The notes under the pieces: generated by a model
The model's input: the letters and a program-made list of their open reading frames with translations, nothing else
The model's database searches: none
What the model was told of the DNA's origin: nothing
Source of the DNA: Candidatus Gastranaerophilales bacterium
Lineage (GTDB): Bacteria > Cyanobacteriota > Vampirovibrionia > Gastranaerophilales > Gastranaerophilaceae
NCBI GenBank assembly: GCA_944325785.1
Contig: CALVBN010000008.1
Coordinates: forward strand, 1-64,000
Length of the DNA: 64,000 nucleotides
Direction of reading: 5' to 3'
Position numbers and translations under genes: made by a program
Shown here: one piece after another, positions 7,673 to 16,306 of the stretch
How the letters are laid out: each line of letters starts with the position of its first letter
Numbering within the stretch: position 1 is the first letter of the stretch

Positions 7673-8551
7673 CTAGAAAAATATTTCATCAATTTGTTCA
7701 TCTTCTGTTAAATAATCTTGAGTATCATCCATTTTGATTTTCAAATTAACAACAGTGCCAATGAATGTATCATTAAATTCCTTCACACTTATTCTATCAT
7801 AAATATCTTCATATAAATATCCGTTATCTGATATAACTTGTAAGGAACCTTTATTTTGCCCAATAAACCTTCTAACAGTATCAAATCCCAATCCACCCGA
7901 TATACCTTGTTTTGTTGTCGTATCTTTTTTTATAGCCCATTGTATAGCTTGTATTGCACTTATATCTTCTCTATTAAAAAAATTACATACATTTTGTTTA
8001 ATAGTAGTACCAGTATTAACAATGGTAAAATATAAATCTTTTTTGTTTGGAAAATATTGTCCACAAGTATATACATAGTCACAATTTGCATGAATTTTTG
8101 CATTAACAAAAATCTCTAATAGGCTTTTGGCAAATTCTTTTCTAAAACTTTCAGACATTTTAGGGAAATCATGTTTTGTTAATAATTCATCATTTATATA
8201 TTGATAAAATAATTGATTATCTGCTGCTTTAAATTTTCTATATTTAATAGTCGTAGAATAATAATCTTCAATTTTGGGATAACCATAATTGCTTAAAAAA
8301 TCATTTTTTTGCAATATTTTCTGAACTTGAGGTTTAAAATTTGCAAAATCTATCGAAACAAAAACATCTGTAGCATCAAATATTGCACCCATTAATGCAG
8401 ATAAATTAGCTTCCAAATATGTTGTATTAGAAAAATCGATAATAACATCTTCAACCAATAATCCAATCAAATAATCATACATAGCAATTAATTTAGAAAA
8501 ACTTTGATATGAATTTTCAGCCTTATTGGGAAATTGATAATTAATAGTCAT
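7673..8551 (-). CDS. STAS-like plus GHKL ATPase/kinase protein
   Basis: 292 residues, two domains. About 1-100 looks STAS-like (DVIIDFSNTTYLEANLSALMGAIFD). About 125-275 is a GHKL (HATPase_c) domain: N box E146/N150 in LLEIFVNAKIHA, G box GISGGLGFDTVRRFIG near 215-230, and a final strand. Such modules are serine kinases of STAS proteins or ATP-dependent clamps. There is no sensor or transmembrane region, so the signal is intracellular. It is the first gene of the cassette; a TATAAT sits in the upstream GTTGAATTA repeat, so integrase binding there might affect expression. Function inferred. Confidence 0.75.
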   Translation of the reverse strand: MTINYQFPNKAENSYQSFSKLIAMYDYLIGLLVEDVIIDFSNTTYLEANLSALMGAIFDATDVFVSIDFANFKPQVQKILQKNDFLSNYGYPKIEDYYSTTIKYRKFKAADNQLFYQYINDELLTKHDFPKMSESFRKEFAKSLLEIFVNAKIHANCDYVYTCGQYFPNKKDLYFTIVNTGTTIKQNVCNFFNREDISAIQAIQWAIKKDTTTKQGISGGLGFDTVRRFIGQNKGSLQVISDNGYLYEDIYDRISVKEFNDTFIGTVVNLKIKMDDTQDYLTEDEQIDEIFF

Positions 8552-8589
8552 AACAATATTCTATCCTAAATTTATAAATTTGCTACATT

Positions 8590-8609
8590 GTTGAATTATA
8601 GTTGAATTA
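8590..8609 (+). repeat. Paired GTTGAATTA repeats, putative integrase arm sites (right)
   Basis: Two GTTGAATTA units with an 11-bp period, matching the pair at 433-452 in sequence, spacing and orientation. They lie about 60 bp inside the right att core. Between them on the minus strand is a TATAAT that could serve the cargo cassette promoter. Confidence 0.5.
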
Positions 8610-8627
8610 TTTACAGTTTTATTATGA

Positions 8628-8661
8628 GAAAAGGGGAATTCAAAAATCCTGAAATCCCCTT
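8628..8661 (-). terminator. Element-borne terminator for tRNA-fMet
   Basis: On the minus strand an 11-bp imperfect stem (AAGGGGATTTC / GAATTCCCCTT) is followed by TTTCT. It lies 9 bp past the CCA end of tRNA-fMet, inside the element. The element thus supplies both the missing 3' part of the tRNA and a replacement terminator. Confidence 0.6.
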
Positions 8662-8669
8662 ACTCTAAA

Positions 8670-8746
<77 letters not shown>

Positions 8747-9022
8747 ATATTTTATTTCGGGAATATGACAACTAACATTATCATTTACCCCCACTTCATT
8801 ATTAAACGCTAAAAAACAAAAATCAACCCCTGCGAAAAAATAAATAAAATTTTTTCAATGCTTAGATTATGTAAAGTTTTGTAACAACATTTAATCGAAT
8901 CTGCAATTTTTGTTCTTAAGTATACTTTATATATACATAAGACTGAAATACTAAATACAAACCTTTCATACAACCTACACACTAACCTTCTACACATGAG
9001 GAATTAATTACAAAGAATTCCG

Positions 9023-9051
9023 AACCTTTCTTTTAAGAAAGGTTTTTTTTT
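9023..9051 (+). terminator. Rho-independent terminator (plus strand), orphan
   Basis: AACCTTTC-TTTTAA-GAAAGGTT followed by a long T run on the plus strand. The 338-bp stretch 8747-9084 has no credible gene on the plus strand, so this either ends an unseen small RNA or acts as a boundary. On the minus strand the hairpin has no T tract, so it does not suit the dgkA operon. Otherwise I see only the tRNA upstream region in this gap. Confidence 0.6.
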
Positions 9052-9084
9052 GAGTAAAATTTGAATTAGTCCTGTCAGAAGAAT

Positions 9085-9453
9085 TTAGAAGAATAATTTG
9101 CTTCCAAATAATATAACTCCGACTAAAATACTGATAAGAGAGGCGAACATTACGGCACCAGCAGAGATGTCTTTTGCCATACCGACCATTCTTGAATATT
9201 TGTTGTGATAAATTGAATCAAGGGTAAATTCTATTGCCGTATTAAGCATCTCTGCAACTATTACAAGCCCTATTACAAATAAAAGAATACAGAATTCCAG
9301 AGCGCTGAATTTCAGATATAATGCCAGAAAGATGACAAATGTTGCTATCGCAATATGAATTCTGATATTTAATTCGCTTTTTAATACGAGTCTGAATCCC
9401 TTGCGTGCGTTTTTAAAAGTGTTATTAAATCCTTGTGATTTAAATTTTGTCAT
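9085..9453 (-). CDS. dgkA: Diacylglycerol/undecaprenol kinase
   Basis: 122 residues with three transmembrane helices and the DgkA signature EMLNTAIE; the preceding amphipathic segment (FKNARKGFRLVLKSELNIRIH) and the later AKDISAGAV carry the other conserved acidic site residues. It phosphorylates undecaprenol (Gram-positive type) or diacylglycerol in the inner membrane, recycling the lipid carrier for envelope synthesis. The ATG overlaps the end of ybeY by 14 bp, so translation is coupled; dgkA next to ybeY is a common arrangement. The ATG at MTKFKS is preferred to a TTG two codons upstream. Confidence 0.93.
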   Translation of the reverse strand: MTKFKSQGFNNTFKNARKGFRLVLKSELNIRIHIAIATFVIFLALYLKFSALEFCILLFVIGLVIVAEMLNTAIEFTLDSIYHNKYSRMVGMAKDISAGAVMFASLISILVGVILFGSKLFF

Positions 9454-9949
9454 AATCAATACTCTCCAGAGCTTTGCGCTGTTCCCCTATAACAAAATTG
9501 TATTCCTCTTCGCTTTGATGGTCAAATCCCAGAAGGTGCATTAATCCGTGGCTGATTAGAAAAAACAGCTCCTGTTCTTTATTCTCCGATTTACTCACAT
9601 CTCTATTTACACCCTCTATCACTTTATCAAGAGCTATTACGATTTCTCCGAGATTGACATCGCCGTCAAAAATAAAGCTGTTTTCATCATCGGCAAAAAT
9701 TGCAAATGTTATTATGTCTGCCGGATAGTCTTTTCCCCGATAATCCCTGTTATATTCCTGTGTTTTTGATGAATCGCAGAAAAGAATGTCCAATGTTATA
9801 GAGGTATATTTTTTGCCGTAAAGACAGCTTTTGTCCCTAAGCTCCGCAATATAATGCTCAAGCATTTGCCGTGTTTTATTTATTACATCTTTTTCATTAA
9901 CTTTCCAGCTGTCAAAAATATTTTCCGTAAAAATATTAATTACTGTCAT
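9440..9949 (-). CDS. ybeY: rRNA maturation endonuclease YbeY
   Basis: 169 residues. The zinc site H-x3-H-x5-H is present as HGLMHLLGFDH, with the family strand pattern ITFAIFADDE and GEIVIALDKV before it. YbeY is a metallo-ribonuclease needed for 16S rRNA 3' maturation and ribosome quality control. It lies between the PgpH-type phosphodiesterase and dgkA with overlaps of 14 bp on each side, the standard order in many bacteria (often phoH-pgpH-ybeY-dgkA; phoH is not in this window). Confidence 0.95.
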   Translation of the reverse strand: MTVINIFTENIFDSWKVNEKDVINKTRQMLEHYIAELRDKSCLYGKKYTSITLDILFCDSSKTQEYNRDYRGKDYPADIITFAIFADDENSFIFDGDVNLGEIVIALDKVIEGVNRDVSKSENKEQELFFLISHGLMHLLGFDHQSEEEYNFVIGEQRKALESIDYDKI

Positions 9950-12107
9950 TTTTCTTTTGTTCTAATTCCTTAACCTTTGAATCAAGATCCTTATCCAGTG
10001 AGGGCTGAATTATTTCTTGATTAAGTTTATTATTCTTATCCAGTTCCTGTACAAGATCATTGTGATACTTAATACGTTTATGATGCATTCCGCGAAGCAT
10101 TCTGGAGAATGTTTCCGCAATTGTCTTTAAGTCCTTGAATGTAAGCGGGCAGTCCGAAAGCTGACCGTCATTCAAGCGCTCTTTTATTATTCTATTAATT
10201 ATAGCATCAATTTCTTCGTTAGAAGGATTTTTGGCTGCTCTTACAGCGGATTCTACGGCATCTGCTATCATTAGAATAGCTGTTTCTTTCATATTAGGTT
10301 TTGGACCGGGATATCTGAATTGTTCTTCGTTAACATTTTCAGCACCTTCTTCTTTCAGCGCCTCATTGTAAAAATAGCTTACAAGGCTTGTGCCGTGATG
10401 CTGTAATATAAAATTATTTATAACCTGCGGAAGGTGAGCGTCTTTAGCCAGTTCTACACCGTCTTTAGGGTGTGCTGTGATAAGCATTTTGCTAAAACGC
10501 GGAGTGCAGGATTTATGCGGATTTTCAATGCCGTAGAAAGATTGGTTTTCTACAAAGAACATCGGGCGCATAAGTTTTCCTATATCGTGATACATTGCAC
10601 CGACCCTTGCTAAAACCGGATTTGCACCGATTGCTTCCGCTGCGGTTTCACACATATGCGAAACAGTTAAACTGTGGTTGAAAGTTCCCGGAGCTTCCTG
10701 CATTAGACGTTTAAGCAATTCCTGATTGTGGTCTGCAAGTTCTGCCAGTCCGTATGGCGTCATAACTCTGAAAAGATTTTCAATTATCGGCAATACTCCG
10801 AGCAGAAGGATTCCGCTTATTATAAAGCAGTTGATAACGATATAGCCTAAATCTTTAAATATTAAGAAATTATCTATATCCATCATATATTTTTCCAGAA
10901 AATATATTCCGCCGACAATTAAAAGTCCTGCAAGAGATATTTTCAAACTTACAATTAGTAAATCCGAACGTTTTGAAAACTTTAATTTAGAAACCGCTGT
11001 CATAACAACAGTATTTAAAAGCATATAAGAAACAACTACTTCCAAATTCCAATGCATGCCTATTGCTATTAATGAGAGCATTATTGTAGAAGCAAAAAAA
11101 GCACTTCTTGGAGTTGTGAATACTGAAAGCAATATCGTATATGCCGGAATCGGGATGATATAAGGAGAAAAGCCCGTCGGCAGAAGCACCGATATAAACG
11201 CAAGGATAAGCGAGAATGACGCCATCATCGTCATATATTTTGCATTGTAATACTGTTTTTCAAAATTCTTTTCGTATTGAAGGAAAACGAATGTAAAAAA
11301 TGCTATTAAAATATACAGCCCGATAATACCGCCGTAATTAATTTCCAGAACATTATAACCCGCTGCTCTTAAGGCATCGCGTTTCAGCTTTGTAACCAAT
11401 TCGCCTTCAAATACGATTTTGTCGCCTTTTTTAAACACTACTTCGTATGGTTTGACTGCATTCTGTGCATTTTTTCTTGCAATTTCAGTTGCGAATTCAT
11501 CAACAACAAGGTTTGGCACAAGAATTTGGTTTAGAATCCCTGTAATAAGCGAACCTTGATATCTTGGGACGTTATTGGGAAGGTTTTTCTTGATAATTGT
11601 TGTAACATAGTTATTTTCAAAATCTCTTGACGATATACCGGCATTCAGTACAGAAGACAGTGTTATTTTAGCCTTGTCAAAAACTGACTGCAAATCTTCG
11701 TCACTAGCTTTCAGCAGAAAATCTACAAGCTCTTTTTTGCCGGATTCGTCAAACAGAACATTTAATTCATCAGTTTTTATTTCATCGCTGACGTCTTTTT
11801 CTCTGATTTTTTTGACAGAATTCTGCAGGTTCAAAAGTCCTGTTGTTATAAAATCATCTTCTGCCAGAGCAAGAATAGGTTCAACATTTTGTGCAACTTC
11901 TTTTCTGTGTCTTTCAGTCTTTTTGGTATCTATAACTTTGATATCTTTTTGCGCGATTATATCTCTTTGGCTGATGCCGTTTTCAATAACTTTTTGGAAG
12001 AAAAAGTTTTGAGAAGAAATAATAACCGTCATTAAGAACGTAAACAGAATAAAACAGGTTACGTTTCTAAATCTCTTTGATGATATAAAGTCTAAGAATT
12101 TTGTCAT
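9936..12107 (-). CDS. pgpH: 7TM-HD family cyclic-di-AMP phosphodiesterase (PgpH-type)
   Basis: 723 residues. One N-terminal membrane helix (about 15-33), a large extracytoplasmic 7TMR-HDED domain (about 40-255), a block of seven helices (about 260-460), then a cytoplasmic HD domain with MYHDIGK at H507-D508, earlier NHSLTVSHM and later ILQHHGTSL. In Listeria PgpH this architecture hydrolyses cyclic di-AMP. The C-terminus is a charged coiled coil. It overlaps ybeY by 14 bp. Substrate in this lineage is inferred from the family. Confidence 0.9.
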   Translation of the reverse strand: MTKFLDFISSKRFRNVTCFILFTFLMTVIISSQNFFFQKVIENGISQRDIIAQKDIKVIDTKKTERHRKEVAQNVEPILALAEDDFITTGLLNLQNSVKKIREKDVSDEIKTDELNVLFDESGKKELVDFLLKASDEDLQSVFDKAKITLSSVLNAGISSRDFENNYVTTIIKKNLPNNVPRYQGSLITGILNQILVPNLVVDEFATEIARKNAQNAVKPYEVVFKKGDKIVFEGELVTKLKRDALRAAGYNVLEINYGGIIGLYILIAFFTFVFLQYEKNFEKQYYNAKYMTMMASFSLILAFISVLLPTGFSPYIIPIPAYTILLSVFTTPRSAFFASTIMLSLIAIGMHWNLEVVVSYMLLNTVVMTAVSKLKFSKRSDLLIVSLKISLAGLLIVGGIYFLEKYMMDIDNFLIFKDLGYIVINCFIISGILLLGVLPIIENLFRVMTPYGLAELADHNQELLKRLMQEAPGTFNHSLTVSHMCETAAEAIGANPVLARVGAMYHDIGKLMRPMFFVENQSFYGIENPHKSCTPRFSKMLITAHPKDGVELAKDAHLPQVINNFILQHHGTSLVSYFYNEALKEEGAENVNEEQFRYPGPKPNMKETAILMIADAVESAVRAAKNPSNEEIDAIINRIIKERLNDGQLSDCPLTFKDLKTIAETFSRMLRGMHHKRIKYHNDLVQELDKNNKLNQEIIQPSLDKDLDSKVKELEQKKNDSN

Positions 12108-12142
12108 TATATTATCCTTTATGTTTTTTGTTTACAAAAATT

Positions 12143-12352
12143 TTAAACACCCTTCTTTTTTACAACAAAACCGCATTTTGTACAAGCAAGAACTGTCCCC
12201 GTGCTGTCAACCGGCATGAAATTATGTTTACAGCTTAGCGCCTCATCTTCTTCGGGTGTAATATTTTTCCCCGCATATAAATTTTCCGGATTGGCTCCTT
12301 CTCCTCTCTTATTTTTGTTAAGCCATTTTATAAATAATTCAATAATATACAT
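12143..12352 (-). CDS. Small zinc-ribbon-like protein, 69 aa
   Basis: N-terminal amphipathic or hydrophobic helix (MYIIELFIKWLNK), a linker with NPENLYAGKNITPEEDEAL, then a C-terminal zinc-ribbon-like set CKHNF...ACTKCGFVVKKK (Cys-x-His and CxxC). It probably binds one zinc. No function is known to me. It lies between cdd and pgpH with small gaps in the same direction, so may be co-transcribed. Confidence 0.7.
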   Translation of the reverse strand: MYIIELFIKWLNKNKRGEGANPENLYAGKNITPEEDEALSCKHNFMPVDSTGTVLACTKCGFVVKKKGV

Positions 12353-12383
12353 TATAGCTCTTCTAAAACAAAAAGACTTCTGC

Positions 12384-12779
12384 TTATCCGTTAATTTTGA
12401 ACCCGAAAGGCAGAAAATCGCTCATTGTTTTAATATTCAGTTTTCCGTTATTTTCTGTGATAATTTTAATTTCATTTTCTCCCTGGAATTCGTACATTAC
12501 CTGCCTGCAGGCACCGCAGGGATAGCAGTCGTCTTCGTTCGGTGAAAAAATTGCAACAGCAAGAATTTCTTTTTCGCCTTCAGATACGGCTTTAAAAATT
12601 GCGCATCTTTCTGCACATATAGTCATGCCGAATGATGAGTTTTCAATATTACAACCGCTGTATATTTTTCCGTTTCCGGTTAATACACAAGCACCGACCG
12701 CGAATTTTGAAAACGGCGAATAAGACATCCTGGATGCTTCTTTTGCTTTTGACATTAATAAATTATAATCAATTTCCAT
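12384..12779 (-). CDS. cdd: Cytidine deaminase
   Basis: 131 residues, the size of the tetrameric form. Zinc ligands and catalytic acid are in C55-A-E57 and P87-C88-x2-C91 (PCGACRQ); the N-terminal SYSPFSKFAVGA is the substrate-binding region. It converts cytidine and deoxycytidine to uridine nucleosides in pyrimidine salvage. First gene of the leftward run to dgkA; cdd near ybeY-dgkA is a frequent cluster. Confidence 0.96.
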   Translation of the reverse strand: MEIDYNLLMSKAKEASRMSYSPFSKFAVGACVLTGNGKIYSGCNIENSSFGMTICAERCAIFKAVSEGEKEILAVAIFSPNEDDCYPCGACRQVMYEFQGENEIKIITENNGKLNIKTMSDFLPFGFKING

Positions 12780-12889
12780 AATGTTATTTTAGCACAAATC
12801 TGGCTGTATTCAATTATTATCTTTTTCTCTTTAAAAATAATTATCGGTGTAAAAATTTGCACTCTACAGCACTCTACGCGTCTTATAAA

Positions 12890-12993
12890 CGTCATTCAGA
12901 GGACAAAAACAGCCATTTAGTGAGTCCGAAGAATCTCAATTTTATTTTAGGTCTAAGAGATTCTTCAGTCGCTTACGCTCCTTCTGAATGACG
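12890..12993. repeat. Palindromic interspersed repeat (CGTCATTCAGA type)
   Basis: Outer arms CGTCATTCAGA and TCTGAATGACG enclose an inner pair GAAGAATCTC / GAGATTCTTC. Related units occur at 62416-62650 with the same outer and inner arms. The 316-bp gap 12780-13095 holds this repeat and otherwise nothing that I can identify. It is probably a REP or MITE-like element with no coding capacity. Confidence 0.7.
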
Positions 12994-13095
12994 CGAAATA
13001 TGGAAGCCCTGCAGGATGCAAAAAATTGCTCTCTGCTTACTAAATGACGCAGGATACGGGAGTACAAATCCATCTAAATACATATCTAAATACAT

Positions 13096-14685
13096 TTACC
13101 CCCTCTTTCTTGTTATCCTGTTTGCAAGCTCTTTGGCGTAATCCATTTTGAATAATAAATTGAGTGCTGTATAAACTCCAAGACACAGAATCATTACAAC
13201 AGATATTTTAACTATCTCAAAAATGTATTTAGGAAGTGCAATGCTGTCAATGCCTCTGCATATTATCCAGCAGAAGACATATGAAATAAGACCTGCAAGA
13301 ACAATTTTTAAGAAATTTTTAAACAGCGGGGCATAATCAAGTTTAATTTTTCTATATATAAATAACCCCAGAAAAACTGCATTAAACAGTGTTACAAATG
13401 ATGTGGAAAGCGTAATTCCCGCTATACCCATATCAAGTTTCAGAATAAGAAGCCAGTTCAAAACCGCCTTAAGAGCAATGGATGACATAGCGATTATAAA
13501 AGGCGTCTTAGAATCATTGAACGCGTAATATACCCTTGTGATGGAATCCCTAAAAACATATGGAAGTATTGAAAAAGACAAATAACACAGAGCCTCTGAC
13601 ACCATCACAACAGCATTCTGATTAAAAGCACCGCGTTCAAATACAAGGGAAATTCCGTCTTTTGCAAGAAGCAGGATGAGTATAATCATAGGCATTCCGG
13701 CAAAGAATAACACGCCCACGCCTTTATTAAAATACGTTTTAATTGAATCTAGGTTTCCCTCACCCGCAAGACGTGAAAAAATCGGAAACAGAGGTACGAG
13801 AAATGCGGTAACAAGAATTCCTACCGGAAATTGAAAGATGCGGTTTGCAAACACAACAGAGGTCCAGGCGCCTTCTTTGAGTGTTGAGGCAAAAAACATA
13901 TCAATATAAATACTTATCTGACCGATTGTAGAGCTTAAAATTGCAGGAAACAGAAGCTCACATATATTTTTAAACTGCGGATTATTTAAAACATCAAGAT
14001 TTGGTCTTATTCGATATCCTATCTGCCTTATTTTAGGGAACTGGACTATCAGCTGGCAGAGTGCGCCAAGCGTTGTCGCACCTGCAAGTACAATCCCTGT
14101 TTTATCATTATGCACAAGGGATATAACAATAATAACTACAAGGCTTAAAATCATGGGGGATAAATTAGGCAGAATATACTGCTTATGGCAAATTAGCAGA
14201 CCGTAATAAATCCCGATAACCCCTCCGATTAAAATAATCGGCGACATAATCTTAAAGTGCGCTGATGCCAGCGCGACAAGTTCCGGCGAGCCCGCGGAGA
14301 TTATTATCCCCATAATTTTGTCCGCAAAAAGGAAACCTAATACAGAACACAATGCAAAAAACAGAAATGAAACTGTTAAAAATGTATTGTATAATCTATT
14401 TACAACTTCATCCGGCTTTGAGTCAAAGTCCGGTATTAATTTTGAAAACACTGCAACCGCAGCACTATGGAAAGGACCTCCGACTCCGCCGAGAATAATT
14501 ATTGCAAGAGAAGGAATCTGCAAAGCATAGAAATAAGCGTCAGATACCATTGTTGCGCCGTAGAAATTTGCAACAACCATATCTCTTACAAATCCCATAA
14601 ATTTACTTGCTATTGTTACAAGAGCAATAAGCCATGCCGCTTTTAATACGCTTGGTGTTTCGTCTTTATTTATAGTCTGTGCCAT
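13096..14685 (-). CDS. murJ: Lipid II flippase MurJ
   Basis: 529 residues with about 14 hydrophobic helices. The N-terminus LKAAWLIALVTIASKFMGFVRDMVVANFYG and the following SDAYFYALQIPSL...GGPFHSAAVAVF are typical of MurJ/MviN (MOP superfamily). It flips lipid II across the inner membrane for peptidoglycan synthesis. GAGAAG supports the start at MAQTINKD, which overlaps spoIID by 20 bp. Last of the cysS-spoIID-murJ run. Confidence 0.95.
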   Translation of the reverse strand: MAQTINKDETPSVLKAAWLIALVTIASKFMGFVRDMVVANFYGATMVSDAYFYALQIPSLAIIILGGVGGPFHSAAVAVFSKLIPDFDSKPDEVVNRLYNTFLTVSFLFFALCSVLGFLFADKIMGIIISAGSPELVALASAHFKIMSPIILIGGVIGIYYGLLICHKQYILPNLSPMILSLVVIIVISLVHNDKTGIVLAGATTLGALCQLIVQFPKIRQIGYRIRPNLDVLNNPQFKNICELLFPAILSSTIGQISIYIDMFFASTLKEGAWTSVVFANRIFQFPVGILVTAFLVPLFPIFSRLAGEGNLDSIKTYFNKGVGVLFFAGMPMIILILLLAKDGISLVFERGAFNQNAVVMVSEALCYLSFSILPYVFRDSITRVYYAFNDSKTPFIIAMSSIALKAVLNWLLILKLDMGIAGITLSTSFVTLFNAVFLGLFIYRKIKLDYAPLFKNFLKIVLAGLISYVFCWIICRGIDSIALPKYIFEIVKISVVMILCLGVYTALNLLFKMDYAKELANRITRKRG

Positions 14686-16306
14686 ACTTCTCAACCAATT
14701 CCACATAAAGAGCAACAGAGCGTCCTAAGGAAGGCGGATAAAAAACTACCGTATTTTCTCCGTCCTCTATGTATCTTGAAATATCTATTTTATACTCCTT
14801 CTGGAATATAGTTTTATTTATAGGAAACTCGTGTATCTTGCCGTTAATCATTACAGTAATTTTAGGAGCATTTGCATTAGTTATTATTAACTGCGCTCTG
14901 CCGATAGGCGCCCAGAATGTTTGTTTTACCTCTTCACCGCAGACAGTAACCGGAAGTGTTCCAAGGTTTATGTCCGTATAATAATGTCTTAAAATATTAT
15001 AATACGGCTGGTTAAGTTTAGACGCCATATAACCTGCTCCGTACTGACTCATTCCGACGCCGTGTCCGAAACCGCCTCCGTAAATTGTTATATCTGTTAT
15101 GTTGCCGTAATTATCAAGCTTTTTTTCAATTATAATATTTGCACTCGGCAGAGAAATTCCGTCTTTTTGAAAAACGCGCCTTATAACTAATTCTTTTGCA
15201 ATTCTGTAGCATCCTTTGGATGTCATCAATTCAAGTTCTACAGCCTTTCCGGACTTACCGCGCTTCATAACTTTTATGTCTTTAATTTCGCCCAAGGCAT
15301 CGCCCTGTTTGAAAGCTGGATGTACAAATCCTGTTTTTGACTGGGCTGGGAGAGTTGTTTTTAAAACGTTTTCCAGCTCGCCGGATGCCCATTCTTTTGT
15401 CCAGCGGTAGTAAGGCGATTCTATATCAAATGAAGGGATTTTACTTTTATAAAATTCTTCTGCTTTTTCTTCTTCATCTAACGCCGGAAAATCAGACTTG
15501 TCCGGTACTGCAACTAAATAAGGCTTATTTACAGCCGGAAACATTTTGGTCAAAGGATCGGAAAACGCATAGGCATAGCTTTCTGTATAACCGCCTGCTG
15601 TTGAACTGTAAAGCGCGAGTATAGGTTCATGATTATATAAAGCAACAATGCCGTCGGTTTCCATAACCGCTCTTGTAGAAAGATCGGTTTCCGTATTCAC
15701 TCCGTAATAAACCTGGCTTGCAACACTATCAACAACATTGAATTCATCATAAGCCTGTGTTCTCGGCGTAAGTACATAGTTTCGCGCCGCTACTGCCTGT
15801 GCTTTTAGAGCTTCCAGCCCGAACCTTACAGGCATTTCGTTCGGAACAACACCTTTCAAGTATTCCTGCACTTCTACAAGGTTTACAAGATAAAAACCGC
15901 GTCTGTCCGGTTTCTGCACAAGTTCAAATGCGCCGTGATAAAGCGCCGGCATGCCTTTTCTTTTTAAATCTTTAACCCCCAGAACACCGCGCGGACAGAC
16001 CACGACAAAATCTCTAAAAGTGGCGCTTCTTCCGTTTACAATAACATCAAGTCCTGTAACGCCGTTTCTTATATTAATTTCAGTTTCAGCGGGCACCTGC
16101 GCTATAATCTTTTTTGTTTCTTTATCGCAAATATCACAATCAGATGTACCGTAGATTGTAACCTCTTGTTTCAGCACATTCTGAAATTTATTATCAGTAA
16201 TTCCCACCCTTACAATATTGCTGTATTCTGCTGATACAGGACTGTTGATAAAGAGCGATACTCCCAGCAGAAATAAGATAGCAAAGGTTTTTATTTTACT
16301 TCCCAA
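14666..16306 (-). CDS. SpoIID/LytB domain exported protein
   Basis: 546 residues with a signal peptide ([23 protein letters not shown]). The SpoIID domain is seen in PNEMPVRFGLEALKAQAVAARNYV, the SSTAGGYTESY segment and GGGFGHGVGMSQYGA near residue 415. SpoIID of sporulators is a lytic transglycosylase acting on denuded glycan; in non-sporulating cyanobacterial relatives such proteins act in wall remodelling. A short N-terminal region with CDICD precedes the domain, and a C-terminal beta domain of about 90 residues follows. Overlaps cysS by 16 bp and murJ by 20 bp, so wall remodelling and lipid II export are co-expressed. Confidence 0.9.
   Translation of the reverse strand: MGSKIKTFAILFLLGVSLFINSPVSAEYSNIVRVGITDNKFQNVLKQEVTIYGTSDCDICDKETKKIIAQVPAETEINIRNGVTGLDVIVNGRSATFRDFVVVCPRGVLGVKDLKRKGMPALYHGAFELVQKPDRRGFYLVNLVEVQEYLKGVVPNEMPVRFGLEALKAQAVAARNYVLTPRTQAYDEFNVVDSVASQVYYGVNTETDLSTRAVMETDGIVALYNHEPILALYSSTAGGYTESYAYAFSDPLTKMFPAVNKPYLVAVPDKSDFPALDEEEKAEEFYKSKIPSFDIESPYYRWTKEWASGELENVLKTTLPAQSKTGFVHPAFKQGDALGEIKDIKVMKRGKSGKAVELELMTSKGCYRIAKELVIRRVFQKDGISLPSANIIIEKKLDNYGNITDITIYGGGFGHGVGMSQYGAGYMASKLNQPYYNILRHYYTDINLGTLPVTVCGEEVKQTFWAPIGRAQLIITNANAPKITVMINGKIHEFPINKTIFQKEYKIDISRYIEDGENTVVFYPPSLGRSVALYVELVEKYGTDYK

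Larger units (their letters stand above)
270..8669. mobile_element. 8.4-kb tRNA-fMet-integrated satellite-like element
   Basis: The element lies between two 45-bp copies of the tRNA-fMet 3' end, spaced exactly 8,400 bp apart. It encodes an integrase and repressor on the plus strand. Divergent from them are an excisionase-like protein, a primase-polymerase, a replication-organiser-like protein and terminase-small-subunit-like proteins. There are no capsid, tail, portal or conjugation genes. Gene order and size resemble phage-inducible chromosomal islands (int, repressor, xis, pri, rep, terS). The sequence is visibly more AT-rich than the neighbouring housekeeping genes. Cargo sits at both ends: a regulator with small genes on the left and a PIN/STAS/GHKL cassette on the right. 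The satellite assignment is inference from layout; a decayed prophage or plasmid-derived element is the alternative. Confidence 0.85.

Noticed and set aside
8809..8997. 62-codon open frame on the minus strand after tRNA-fMet
   Set aside because: No ribosome binding site, odd composition (Cys, Phe, Ile rich) and it lies in the tRNA upstream region.
12890..12993. CRISPR array
   Set aside because: Arms are inverted rather than direct repeats, with no regular spacers, and no cas genes are nearby.
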